A stretch of 11,712 nt of DNA from Zygnema cylindricum (GCA_037447655.1 JBBHKE010002842.1:446018-457729), one strand, 5' to 3'. Shown: positions 1 to 8,090, counted from the first letter of the stretch. Program-made: numbers and translations. Notes: generated by a model from the sequence alone, not told the origin.

Positions 1-807
1 ACGCTTAGAAGATGAGACATAAACATTTAAAAAAGAAAAATACATCACTTTGGTTGTTTTTACAAAAAAAAAATGAATTCATACAAAAACACTATGTTTT
101 TTTTTTCTTGAGTACAAGTTTTGATGTGTAATTCCAACAATTCAACATTCTAGTGCATTGTGTTCTAAAGTTGGGTGTGCATCGTTTCCGCCCCCAATCT
201 ACCACCGATACTGTTACTTTTTTCAAATCTTAAACAAAATCGTTATATTTACTCCACAAACAAACGAACAAATTAAAGGATACCAAATAATAATCTTGAA
301 AAAATGGGAAAAAATCATTAAAAATGAAGAATGCCCTCTTTTTCGAAATCCTAGCAAACTTTATTGGCTCGTGGAGTTTTGAACTCAAAAGAATTTAGGA
401 ACAGAAAGAAAAATTCAAAATATTTTGAATAATTTGGTCTCCAAAATGTTACCTCGAAAGTGATAAGCCATTCGGACTCGACCATGATCTTCTTGGACAA
501 ACTTCCCTTGAAATAATATTTTTGCTGACATCCCGTCAGAATATCTTCGAAAAAGAAAACCTTGGAATAAGCGTCCTAAACAATCTTTGTAAATTCCCGT
601 TGTCAGTTTCCATACATTACCTTCCAGTACTCGTGGAATAGTCTCCTTCCTCAAGATAATGTTCTCAAGTAAGATGTTTCCGCCGAAAACATTTCACAAA
701 AAAGTGAAGCGGAAAAATTCTGAAACGCATTCTGATGAAAACCGTCAAAAAATACCTGTCTGTAGAAAATGACACGAAGATCTTTTACTCAAAACGTTTC
801 TGCCAAA
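1..807. other. AT-rich stretch without recognisable gene
   Basis: No domain, splice structure or repeat is recognisable here. Homopolymer A/T runs dominate 1-130. The longest open frame (minus strand, 415-654, 79 codons) matches no family I know and lacks supporting signals. The stretch lies downstream (3') of the minus-strand GH16 copy, so it may include its old 3' flank. Confidence 0.6.
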
Positions 808-970
808 AAGATTTGTGGAAAGGTAATGCGGATTCATTTTTTAGATGGGTGCTTGTATCGTGATGTTTCTGTACTGAATGGTCCATGGAGCGTCGGCCCC
901 TCCGATCTATTTCCCGCTCCAATACCCGTATATGACAGAAATGGCATTCTAAATGGATCCGCACACAAGA
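808..970 (-). repeat. Tandem repeat copy 1: duplicated tail of GH16 terminal exon
   Basis: A 163-bp unit, directly followed by a second copy at 971-1133; the two differ at about 5 positions by eye. On the minus strand it encodes the end of a GH16 domain (GADAPWTIQYRNITIQAP) plus the stop and about 35 bp of 3' flank. This copy lies downstream of the stop of the main exon. The unit is not a multiple of three, so it could not be read in phase with the main copy. It carries two in-frame TAGs, one where copy 2 has the Trp of SIWNA and one shared with copy 2. It is a dead duplicate. Confidence 0.9.
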
Positions 971-1133
971 AAGATTTGTGGAAAGGTAATGCGGATTCAT
1001 TTTTTAGATGGGTGCTTGTATCGTGATGTTTCTGTACTGAATGGTCCATGGAGCGTCGGCCCCTCCGTTCTATTCCCCGCTCCAATACCCGTCTATGATA
1101 GAAATGGCATTCCAAATGGATCCGCACACAAGT
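971..1133 (-). repeat. Tandem repeat copy 2: overlaps live position of GH16 terminal exon
   Basis: Second copy of the 163-bp unit, continuous with the upstream part of the terminal exon (1134-1205), so it occupies the original position. The near identity of the copies points to a recent duplication, later than the loss of the shared Tyr-like codon to TAG (1070-1072), since both copies carry that TAG. Confidence 0.9.
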
Positions 1134-1205
1134 ACAGCCTGGGAAGGATAGGCCGCACTGTTGGCTGGCAGCATTGTGCGTCGAATCTTTCCGTCCACAA
1201 GCCAC
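1004..1205 (-). pseudogene. GH16 domain 2, terminal exon (minus copy)
   Basis: Begins with G TGG, giving WLVDGKIRR, then SIWNAISIIDGYWSGE, an in-frame TAG at 1070-1072, and GADAPWTIQYRNITIQAPI before TAA at 1004-1006. This is the usual end of a plant EG16-like GH16 domain (W.vDG, SiWna, W.G.y.G.daP...y.ni). In relatives the TAG position is normally Tyr or another residue. There is no XTH-type C-terminal extension. Confidence 0.85.
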
Positions 1206-1681
1206 CTGCCCGAAAAGAAAGCGACAACGAAGTTTCTCCACTTTTTTCCTCGCTTTGTCTCAATTCTTCTTCGCTGGTTTCCGACTTTTCTCCCACCATT
1301 TTTTCGCCTTTTTACCGCTTCTTTTTGACAACTCAAGTGGGGAAAAGATGGAGAATTAGTTGGGAAAACGTGGTGAAAGCAGCGGAGAAGTAAACGGGCA
1401 GAAAGTGGGGGGAAACTGTGGAGAACCGTGAAGCTTGGCCGAAAAATTTGATGCATGACAAAAAAATCGATGCTCACAGTTTTCCTATTGCACTACTCGA
1501 TGAAACAACCATCCAATTGTCCCATATTCTGTAGTCTAAGTCTTAGAATAATAAAAAATTGATTTTATCGTATTTTTTTTGTCTTCTTTCTTCAATCTCC
1601 TTACTTGCTCCACATAACTACCATCGTTTTAAAATCATCTTGTTCTCGTTTATTCGATGCGTGCGGACATTTTAAACTTAC
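1206..1681 (-). other. Intron before GH16 terminal exon
   Basis: Runs from GTAAGT to TTCGGGCAG on the minus strand, in phase 2 like intron 3 of the paralogue. No mobile element or coding segment recognised inside. Confidence 0.7.
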
Positions 1682-1887
1682 TATATTTTTTTTGCGGAAT
1701 AGACAATGTCGTTAGTGTCAAAATCCTCGGAGCAATCAAAATCGAACTTAATCCAAACATCCTCCACGTAGACATGTGTCTGCACTCCAAATTTGTCGTA
1801 TCCTAGCCATTCGAAGTCGATTTCGTCTTGTGTTGGAGTTCCCTCTCCTGAGGACACTTGGCAAAATAAGAAGTCAAGGGAGTTGCT
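1682..1887 (-). pseudogene. GH16 domain 2, catalytic exon (minus copy)
   Basis: Acceptor AATCCAG and donor GTAAGT (at 1681) frame a 206-bp exon in phases 0 and 2, as in the paralogue's exon 3. It encodes DEIDFEWLG (nucleophile Glu, Asp, acid/base Glu), then FGVQTHVYVE and FDFDCSEDF, the typical order of the GH16 catalytic strand and following strands. The exon ends in TA; joined to the first G of the next exon this makes TAG, where the paralogue has ATG. Confidence 0.88.
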
Positions 1888-2000
1888 CTGGATTTAGGAT
1901 AGAGGAGAGTGCAAAAAAATATTGGGTGTCAATTTTCGGATTCCTTTTGTAAAATCGGAAGGTTTTCGCTTGTTTTGTAGAAAAGGTTTTAGAGTCTCAC

Positions 2001-2101
2001 ATAAAAGGAAGAAACTTGGCCACTCGTGTTTCCAGCTGCACATTTGAATTTTGTGGAGAATCGGCCGTATTGATACGGTACAATAGAGTGCCATCTACCA
2101 C
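2001..2101 (-). pseudogene. GH16 domain 2, first exon (minus copy)
   Basis: A 101-bp exon between acceptor CATACAG and donor GTGAGA, exactly the length of exon 2 of the plus-strand paralogue. It encodes GGRWHSIVPYQYGRFSTKFK and then an NTSGQVSSFY end, the usual early GH16 strands (GGR.hS..y.yG.FS...K). It is 70-80% like the partial exon at 11657-11712 in its visible residues. Confidence 0.88.
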
Positions 2102-2651
2102 CTGTATGTTAAGATTCCTAGAATCGGGGGATAGAATGGACGATCCCAATAAATGGATAGATTAGCCGGCCAGGATTTGAACCTGGGACCTTTCACTTAA
2201 GCTGCGAACGCACTACCATTGTGCCACCATCTCACATGTTACGCTGGTGGGTCCATTTTTATATAGGTTTTAATGTGGATGTTACCACAATTTCGGGTAT
2301 CGAGCGGTACATTTCTTGTACGTCAACACTGTACGTTACACAAAAGTACAAAATAGAAATAAGTAATTTAAAAAAAAAGTTAAGTGGGAACAAAAGGAGA
2401 GAAAAGTGTTCATTCAAAATGAAATGCAACTATATTTTTCACCCTCATAACGTTCCCCCGCCATTGAGTTGTCGTTGCCAATTTCCTTGTTCAAATAGAG
2501 TAGCGGTCTTAGTTGTAAAAGTGGCGTAAAAAGGTTAAATAATCTAAAATTGGAAATGGGTTCGGTAGAAAACTAAATATTCTGTAGGAAAGGTCTTTTC
2601 CGAATTGGTTCTCATTGCTTTCAATTTCTTTCCGATGGAGAAGTTACTCAC
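2102..2651 (-). other. Intron between GH16 domains, with tRNA-like insert
   Basis: Starts GTGAGT and ends CATACAG on the minus strand. It lies in phase 1, as does the equivalent intron of the paralogue. At 550 bp it is about twice as long as the paralogue's intron 4. It contains the tRNA-like sequence at 2162-2233; no other element is recognised. Confidence 0.75.
2162..2233 (-). tRNA. Degenerate tRNA-like sequence (pseudo-tRNA or SINE head)
   Basis: Seventy-two bases fold as a cloverleaf. The D stem GCAC/GTGC and the T stem CCAGG/CCTGG are perfect. The anticodon stem TTCGC/GTGAA has one wobble pair. The T loop TTCAAAT lies in a good B box (GGTTCAAATCC) and the A box reads TGGCACAATGG. The acceptor stem is damaged, with two mismatches and one wobble in seven pairs. 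Base 33 is G instead of T. By position the anticodon is CTT (Lys), but with these defects a working tRNA is unlikely. It lies 60 bp before an exon acceptor. It could be a tRNA pseudogene or the head of a SINE; no clear tail or target duplication was seen. Confidence 0.55.
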
Positions 2652-2974
2652 CGCATCCATAATTGTAATATGTAATCGAAGCCGACCCACGACCCGTTTC
2701 CTTATTTTGCGAACAGTAATCCAAACTTTTCGAAAAAAGTAGGGCACTTTTTATGGATCCCGAAATTACCACAGGAACAATTGTCGGGGTTCCCACTCGT
2801 ACATTTGAGGAATTTGTGGAAACTGGCGAATCCGGAGCTCCTGTACTCCAAGACCGAGTTGCGACTGTCGAAGTGTAAAGTAAAGACATATAAGGGGACA
2901 TTGTCGTATTGATAGGGAAAACTTCCATGCCTTTGTTGTCTTGATATCGTGGAAGATTTTTATGGGCGTACCAC
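2652..2974 (-). pseudogene. GH16 domain 1, last exon (minus copy)
   Basis: Encodes WYAHKNLPRYQDNKGMEVFP, then a stretch with YTSTVATRSWSTG and GTPTIVP shared with the paralogue's exon 4, and ends in the start of GH16 domain 2 (SLDYC, then ITYYNYGCG). The donor GCG|GTGAGT at 2651 is strong and in phase 1. The expected acceptor is altered from CAG|G to CAAG, so the 5' boundary is uncertain by one base. Confidence 0.8.
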
Positions 2975-3137
2975 TTGTAAATTGGATATAACCTTAAACA
3001 CTGTGATTTTGGGTCGAAAGGTCAAAGCTCAAAGGTACGGCTTTGCAGATCGAAATGTTATCACGAATGCAATTTATTTCAGATTAGTACGAGCGATGTC
3101 GCTTAACGTTTTTCAAATAATTGTATAGATTGCAGTA

Positions 3138-3440
3138 ATTAGTTCAGATCACTCTATATAACTACTTCAGGATGAGAATGGATTGATATTCGTTGCTATT
3201 TATGTGGACGATTTGTTAGTCTTAAGTAAGTCCTTAGATAAGATTAACTAACTAAAAAAGATCTTAGAAGCCGAAAGACATGAAAGATCTCGGCGAAGCA
3301 AAATTTATTTTGGGGATTCAAACGAAGAGGGATATAGAAAACATAATTATAAGACTCACTCAAAAGGAAGCTATTGGTAATATGTTAGAAAATTTTTCAG
3401 ATGGATAAGGCAAATGGATGTACCACTCCCATAGACCTAA
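3138..3440 (+). mobile_element. Decayed Ty1/copia reverse transcriptase fragment
   Basis: Conceptual translation shows DHSI, a TAA, then DENGLIFVAIYVDDLLVLSK: the catalytic YVDD box of copia reverse transcriptases. A second TAA and a frameshift follow, then DMKDLGEAKFILGIQTKRD and a further shift into MDKANGCTTPID, all in the right order for a copia RT. Only about 100 codons remain; gag, integrase, RNase H and LTRs are not seen. At least two stops and two frameshifts show it is dead. It is a different part of the element from the one at 8274-10042, so common family membership cannot be judged. Confidence 0.88.
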
Positions 3441-4116
3441 AGAAAGTATCGGAGGGGAGTGAAGAGGGAGGAATATTGATTTTGAATGATGAGATGGATG
3501 AGGAAGAAAAGAGGTTTATGGTGTTGTTTTTGAAAAATAAAAATTTCCCTATGGTCTGTGTTCACTTATTCGACGCTTTAACATGTGAGAACAAGGTCCC
3601 GCGATTTTCCTTTGTCTTTATGAATTGAATCAAATCTGAGTACGCTAAACCGTGGCGATGCACTCAATTTCCCCTGTCGACATCTATATCTAACACTTAT
3701 TTAGTTATTTGGTACGTCTGTAGGAAATTAAGAGCGGTATTAGTACGGATAACATATTTCGTACATTGCACTTTTTAAAAACAATCAAAATTATAGTAAC
3801 TAACTCTAACTAAACAGTGCGTGAATTAACATGATAAAATATTAAGTTTGATTAAGTTGTAGTAGTTTTTTTGATTAAATGTTTTTCTATTTTTTCTTTC
3901 AATATAAAGTCAAAGTAGGTCAACGCACTTTAAAAACTTTTGAATTTTGTTTTCTTCGCAAATTTGCTATTTCTTGGGCGTTTCATGCGTGGGTTTTATG
4001 CGCATGAGACATCTATGCGTCCATCACGTTGCCAATAATAGTCCGAAAACATTTAGCACAGTACTGTAGTAACAATATATTGATCACTATTCCATTGATC
4101 GTGCCAACAAGGCATC
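3441..4116. other. AT-rich intergenic stretch
   Basis: No gene is recognised. The open frame at 3401-3628 begins with the last copia-like residues and then loses all resemblance. A 20-base sequence at 3998-4017 recurs inverted at 5347-5366. Confidence 0.55.
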
Positions 4117-4118
4117 TA

Positions 4119-4819
4119 CACCGCCCATCGTTATTACTGTTAAAGAAAGATTAGTGTAAATTCAAATTATAACTAATAATACTAGTTTAGTGCAAGGTGA
4201 CGTGGCTGATTTTGGTCCACTTCCTTAAATAATGTTAGTAACACTATTTTGTGATTTTTGGCCAGAAAAAGTCGCAACAGTATTATTGTTATTCCCACTA
4301 CACCGCGAATCGTAATTAGAGTAAATCGCTCTAATTCGATAGCTCGAAATTTCGACTCTCTCACATGAAATAAAGTAAACGATTCTAAATTTTTCATTAT
4401 TCTATTTAAGGTAAAGTTTAATAAGCGTTTTTAATTCTATTATAGGTTCGTTTTTAATAGTGTGGAGTACGGACGGTGTCAGACCGTGCAAAATTGTACT
4501 TTATTGAGTTAAAAAGTACAAATAATGATTTAATACAGGCCATTATCATGTAACTGCGTTTTAACAAACCGTGTAGTGCAAACGTCACAGTGACGATAAA
4601 CTGTACGTTTTGCCAAATTCTGTACGAATACCTTAATTAAAGTAAAGGATATTAGCGTGCCAAATTAGAGTACGTAAATAAATTAGAGTAAACTTCATAG
4701 TTGAAAAAGCTCTATCACATAAATTAGCGTTAATTACTCTATTTGTTTTTCCTAGTTTTTGTACTCTAATTTTTTCATTACTCTAATTACGATTCGCGGT
4801 GTAATAACGATGGGCGGTG
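4119..4819. mobile_element. Outer MITE, TA target duplication, split by a second MITE
   Basis: Terminal inverted repeats of at least 18 bp (CACCGCCCATCGTTATTA at 4119-4136 and its complement at 4802-4819) are perfect and flanked by TA on both sides (4117-4118 and 4820-4821), as expected for Tc1/mariner-like elements. Without the inner element the original was about 198 bp. It has no coding capacity. The inner MITE landed next to its right terminal repeat. The superfamily is inferred from the TA duplication only. Confidence 0.85.
4301..4801. mobile_element. Inner MITE nested in the outer MITE
   Basis: A 501-bp element with perfect 24-bp terminal inverted repeats (4301-4324 and 4778-4801, starting CACCGCGAATCGTAATTAG), flanked by TA at 4299-4300 and 4802-4803. 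The first 18 bases differ from the outer element's repeat at only three positions, so both were probably moved by the same transposase family. No transposase remnant is visible inside. The left end also carries short subterminal inverted repeats (AGAG/CTCT motifs). Confidence 0.88.
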
Positions 4820-4821
4820 TA

Positions 4822-5580
4822 CCGACTACGTGCTTTATTGTGAATGGTGCGCAATAAATAATCAAACGCCTGAAATATTAATAGATTTTAAAAGCACAAG
4901 ATATTAACGTTGTATATGCACCGAAGGACTAAATTTATACGCAATTCCTTTTCGTGAAGGTCAAATGGCAAAAGGAGCGTCAGAGCCAAAGGATATCCTC
5001 TGGCAAAGATAAATTGCATCGGTTAATAAATTTTGAGGGGTTTGAATCCACCTGTCCGAAAGCACATGCCATTTGCCACATGTAAGGTGGTTATCTCATG
5101 TCCATCGCAGATCGTATCTTTTTTTTCTAAGTATACCAATCATACTGCTCCAGTGTGTGGTTAGTGTCATCCTTGATAACACTTGAGGACACTATCTATA
5201 CACAAGATGGAACAAGCGTGTGCTTTGAAAAAACAAAATCGGACGGTCGAAGTTGTCGCCCAAAAGTTTGAAGAATCTTGCCAAATCAACCGTAAACATG
5301 TTTTATTAAAAAGATAAAAACTTTAAGGCTTGGTTACCAGAATGTACATAGATGTCCCATGCGCATATTACGCACAACATAACCTAACGAATACTACGTA
5401 CGGTAGGCTTCAAACGAAAATGAAAAGTAAACAAAATGCTTACCTTACTTTGTACCCAATTTTTACACTTAGGGTATGTCCCCATGTACTTGTAACTTAG
5501 CGAACTTACTTTGTATTTTAGCGCGGATCCGGCAGACCCGCTTTTCAAGTGTCCCTATGTGTAAGAACGTATCGTAAGTT
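4822..5580. other. Intergenic stretch without recognisable gene
   Basis: A 36-codon open frame from ATG at 5207 has a faint helix-turn-helix look (TVEVVAQKFEESCQINRKHV) but is too short to name. The inverted partner of 3998-4017 lies at 5347-5366. Nothing else is recognised. Confidence 0.5.
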
Positions 5581-5585
5581 ACGTT

Positions 5586-5638
5586 TGTGACGATTGTATA
5601 CGTCGACAATACCTGTGACGGTTGTTAACGTCTACAAT
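5586..5638. repeat. Imperfect 28-bp tandem repeat, two copies
   Basis: TGTGACGATTGTATACGTC at 5586 recurs as TGTGACGGTTGTTAACGTC at 5614; 21 of 25 bases of each unit agree. The end of copy 2 (ACGTCTACAAT, 5628-5638) forms a perfect 11-bp inverted repeat with ATTGTAGACGT at 5700-5710. Confidence 0.65.
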
Positions 5639-6674
5639 CTGTGTTGTCAGGCGTTATTATTTGGAACTGCCTGTGTGACGTCGCATGTCTTACCGTGACA
5701 TTGTAGACGTACCGCCTTCCACCCTGTACCGTTTCACGGTTTGAAGAAGTTGCAATTTGCCTTTGCGTCTCCTGTCCGGTCGACGTGAAATGGCATCGGA
5801 ATTTCGAGACCCCTGCAAAAAAAAAAATTGTACTGGACGAAAACGGACAAAACCAAACATATTGTGTAATTTTCTTTGTCGTATTAAATGCAAACGGGCA
5901 AAACATAGCGACTTCCGTACTTTCCTTTGTCTTTGAAAATCGTGTGAAATACTTCGAAAATTACGGCACGTGCGAATATGTGTTCCTATTTGTTTATGTA
6001 AAATCCCTAGTTTTAAAATACATCGCGCATGTGTTTTAAAGATAAGGTTGAAGATGACGTTTTTTGTCGTAGAAGTGGGTCGAAAAACACAAGACGACAA
6101 TTTTTCTTACATCCTAAGTTCGAGGGTGACGCAAATTGTACTCTACAATTTTGCGATTCCTTCGTACGGTTGGAACTTATGCAGTACGACGCTAAGTTTT
6201 ACAGGAAAACGACAAAAAAAAACCCTTACTTATGCACATGGGGAACACCCTTACTCTCAGTGTCACTCTATATTCGTACATTTTAGGGTTATTTTAGGGG
6301 GTTTTTAGGACTTCTAAGGTACACTGCCGTACGTTCAGTACGAATACCGTAGATATTCTGTAATATTAGGTTTTTTAGGGTACACTTTCATACAATTTTG
6401 TACATTTCTGTAAAATTTCCGTACTTTTTAAATATTTTAGGGATTTTCTAAGATTACGCTTTTCCGTACGTTTTGAACATGGCCCTACAACGAAATATAC
6501 ACGAATTATAAGAAAAGTATAAAAAAAAGGAATACTACATATTTTTTGTAAAAAAGTTGATATCCGTACGAATTGGACATCAACGAGAATGTACGGTTTT
6601 CGGTAAACAGCCTTACTTTTCACCTGCTGGAGGTTCACCCTTTATGGAAAATTTCCTCTAAAACATATTTGAAC
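5639..6674. other. GTAC-rich non-coding stretch with TTTAGGG motifs
   Basis: No gene is recognised; open frames here are low in complexity and start at non-ATG codons. From 6138 to 6594 the palindrome GTAC occurs about 14 times, where one or two are expected. TTTAGGG occurs four times between 6282 and 6442. Confidence 0.5.
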
Positions 6675-6929
6675 ATGTGCGCTGTCGTAGATGCTAATAT
6701 TTTACAAAAAACGCTTATTGTTCCAGTCGAGAATAGCCGGACGCGTGTCAACATCAAGCTTCACGCTGTCGACACCCGCGCATTCTCAAAAAATGAAAAA
6801 TTGACTTTGACCAATCACATGGAAGACAGTTGGACGCTTTCGCTGAAAATATATTTGCCAGGTGTCATTCAGGGAACCGTCACACTCATGTATGCACGGA
6901 GGAGCAAATCACTTGTTTCGCACGCTTAA
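6675..6929 (+). CDS. Small hypothetical ORF, possible exon
   Basis: Eighty-four codons from the first ATG (MCAVVDANILQKTLIVPVE) to TAA; the open frame reaches further upstream without an ATG. Base composition is less AT-rich than its surroundings. The product has no Cys cluster, signal peptide or membrane segment, and the pattern of alternating hydrophobic residues suggests beta strands (TLTNHMEDSWTLSLKIYLPG). I do not recognise a family. It could be an exon of an unknown gene, a transposon remnant, or chance. It ends 330 bp before the start of the plus-strand GH16 gene. Confidence 0.25.
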   Translation: MCAVVDANILQKTLIVPVENSRTRVNIKLHAVDTRAFSKNEKLTLTNHMEDSWTLSLKIYLPGVIQGTVTLMYARRSKSLVSHA

Positions 6930-7258
6930 AAGTTCGCGCAATCGATAAAAATTCCATTCGCTTCCAGTTTCCACTTTTCGCGTAATTCTCCGCACGGAAC
7001 GTCTGACTGGATACGAATTCGAGTCTCCGCGTTTCGCTAGACTGTACTGTACGGTACTTTTGAACTTTGCCCGGAGCCTATCTGTACATTGAGCACTTTG
7101 TCGCCACTAGTACGGACAAGCCACCGAGACGAATGGTACATAGGCAGAAGATCTGCATGCAGCTAGTGTCTCATTTCCTTGTCGTTTTAGAATCAAGGTT
7201 CTGAAGAAAACCCCAATTTGTTTAAAGCAAGAAAGGCAGACACATATTTAAGACAAGC
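6930..7258 (+). promoter_or_regulatory. Upstream region of the plus GH16 gene with GTAC cluster
   Basis: Six GTAC palindromes lie between 7044 and 7139, including the run CTGTACTGTACGGTAC. GTAC is the core recognised by plant SBP-box/SPL factors and by the algal copper regulator CRR1, so regulation by such a factor is possible. An AT-rich CATATTTAAG lies at about 7241, rather close to the ATG for a TATA box. The promoter role is inferred from position. Confidence 0.3.
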
Positions 7259-8090
7259 ATGACTACCCACATTTTGCTTCCTCTTGTTTTGATTCTAGTC
7301 TCCATTTTCACCCTTCCTTCCCTCTCCCAACCTCTCCCCTATTCCCCCCAATGGCGTGCTTGGGCCACTATCAAGATCCTCAGCCGCTTCCAGCCAAAAC
7401 GTACGGCTCCGTACAACATTCTCGACCAATCAGAAGAGCCGATCGGCGCAGCGACGCCATTCCTGGAGAAGCTGGAGAGTTTCGAGCAGTTTGTGGCCGA
7501 CTAGAAGCGCCCTTCTTGGGGAGCCGTCGCGCCAAAAAATGCGCGAAAAGAGGCGACGAAGGCATTCACGACGACCGATACGCAGTTTTTGAATATCAAT
7601 TCCAGCGATGCGCTGACAAGGCGATTGGTGGCCACGGTGCAACTGCGGCCGGGCCAAACGCCGAAAGATTACGTCACTGTGATGCTCTCGCAAGTGGATG
7701 CCCTGTTAGAGGCTGGAATCGCAAAAAGCAAATTAGTGAAGGCCTGTAAGAAAATGCTCGCAAAATCTCAAAACCAGCTCGATTCGCCTCGGACCTTCGT
7801 TGTGATAGAGGATTGGCAAAAAGGGTCGCAAAAGATTTTATTCACAAAGCAAGGCATTGAGGTTTGTCTTGCCGCCATAAACACGATGCAACCAGAGTAC
7901 GGACAAAAAAATTTGAGTTCCGTGGCGGGACTCTTTGTGAACGCATTGGAAATGCTGACTCAGCTTCGCTATTGGAAGAAGCCGCGACAAGAGACAGAAC
8001 CTATCACAAAGTTCGTTTCCGAGGGAACCAAACCTGAACACGTCACATCAAAAGGGAGCAATTACCAGCTCCTCGTTGACATAACTGGAG
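7259..8090 (+). CDS. Exon 1: signal peptide, unrecognised domain, start of GH16 domain 1
   Basis: The ATG at 7259 opens a classic signal peptide: MTTH, then the hydrophobic LLPLVLILVSIFTLPSLS, with likely cleavage near residue 23. The frame is open to the donor GGAG|GTAAGG at 8091 except for one TAG at 7502-7504 (codon 82). The flanking coding on both sides is the same frame, so no frameshift is needed. Residues from about 90 to 260 look largely helical with two Cys (KACKK, EVCLA) and resemble no family I can name; a PMEI-like helical bundle is a weak idea. The last codons (YQLLVDITGG) start the GH16 fold. No convincing short intron spans the TAG. Confidence 0.75.

Larger units (their letters stand above)
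1004..2974 (-). pseudogene. Tandem-GH16 glucanase/transglycosylase gene copy, 5' part missing
   Basis: Four exons are readable on the minus strand: about 2974-2652 (end of GH16 domain 1), 2101-2001, 1887-1682 and 1205-1004 (all of GH16 domain 2). The product belongs to the plant XTH/EG16-like branch of family GH16, enzymes that hydrolyse or transfer beta-glucan chains in the cell wall. The retaining-glycosidase motif DEIDFEWLG (1801-1827) has both glutamates and the aspartate. Exon lengths and intron phases match the plus-strand paralogue at 7259-11712. Signs of decay: no counterpart of exons 1-3 is visible upstream; the intron 3 acceptor reads CAAG where the paralogue has CAGG, which shifts the frame or kills the site; TAG appears at the last exon junction and at 1070-1072; and the terminal exon tail is duplicated. 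A decayed copia fragment sits just upstream. Most likely a pseudogene; a recoded gene is a weaker alternative. Confidence 0.8.

Noticed and set aside
415-654. 79-codon open frame on the minus strand
   Set aside because: No recognisable motif, no splice partner, and length is within chance.
834-1241. 135-codon minus-strand open frame over the tandem repeat
   Set aside because: It reads the GH16 terminal exon and its duplicate in the wrong frame; the GH16-like frame ends at 1070.
3138-3440. UAA read as sense in the copia fragment
   Set aside because: The fragment also has frameshifts and lacks most of pol, so plain decay explains its stops.
4119-4819. One single MITE with long interrupted terminal repeats
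   Set aside because: The inner ends have their own flanking TA dinucleotides and a full inverted repeat, so nesting explains the pattern better.
5207-5317. Short ORF resembling a transposase helix-turn-helix
   Set aside because: Only 36 codons and a weak resemblance; no DDE region nearby.
5690-6308. Several open frames on both strands
   Set aside because: They overlap each other, lack good starts, and show no family features; the sequence looks non-coding.
7401-7605. A small intron that would remove the exon 1 TAG
   Set aside because: The candidate donors (GTACGG, GTACAA) and acceptors do not restore the downstream frame.
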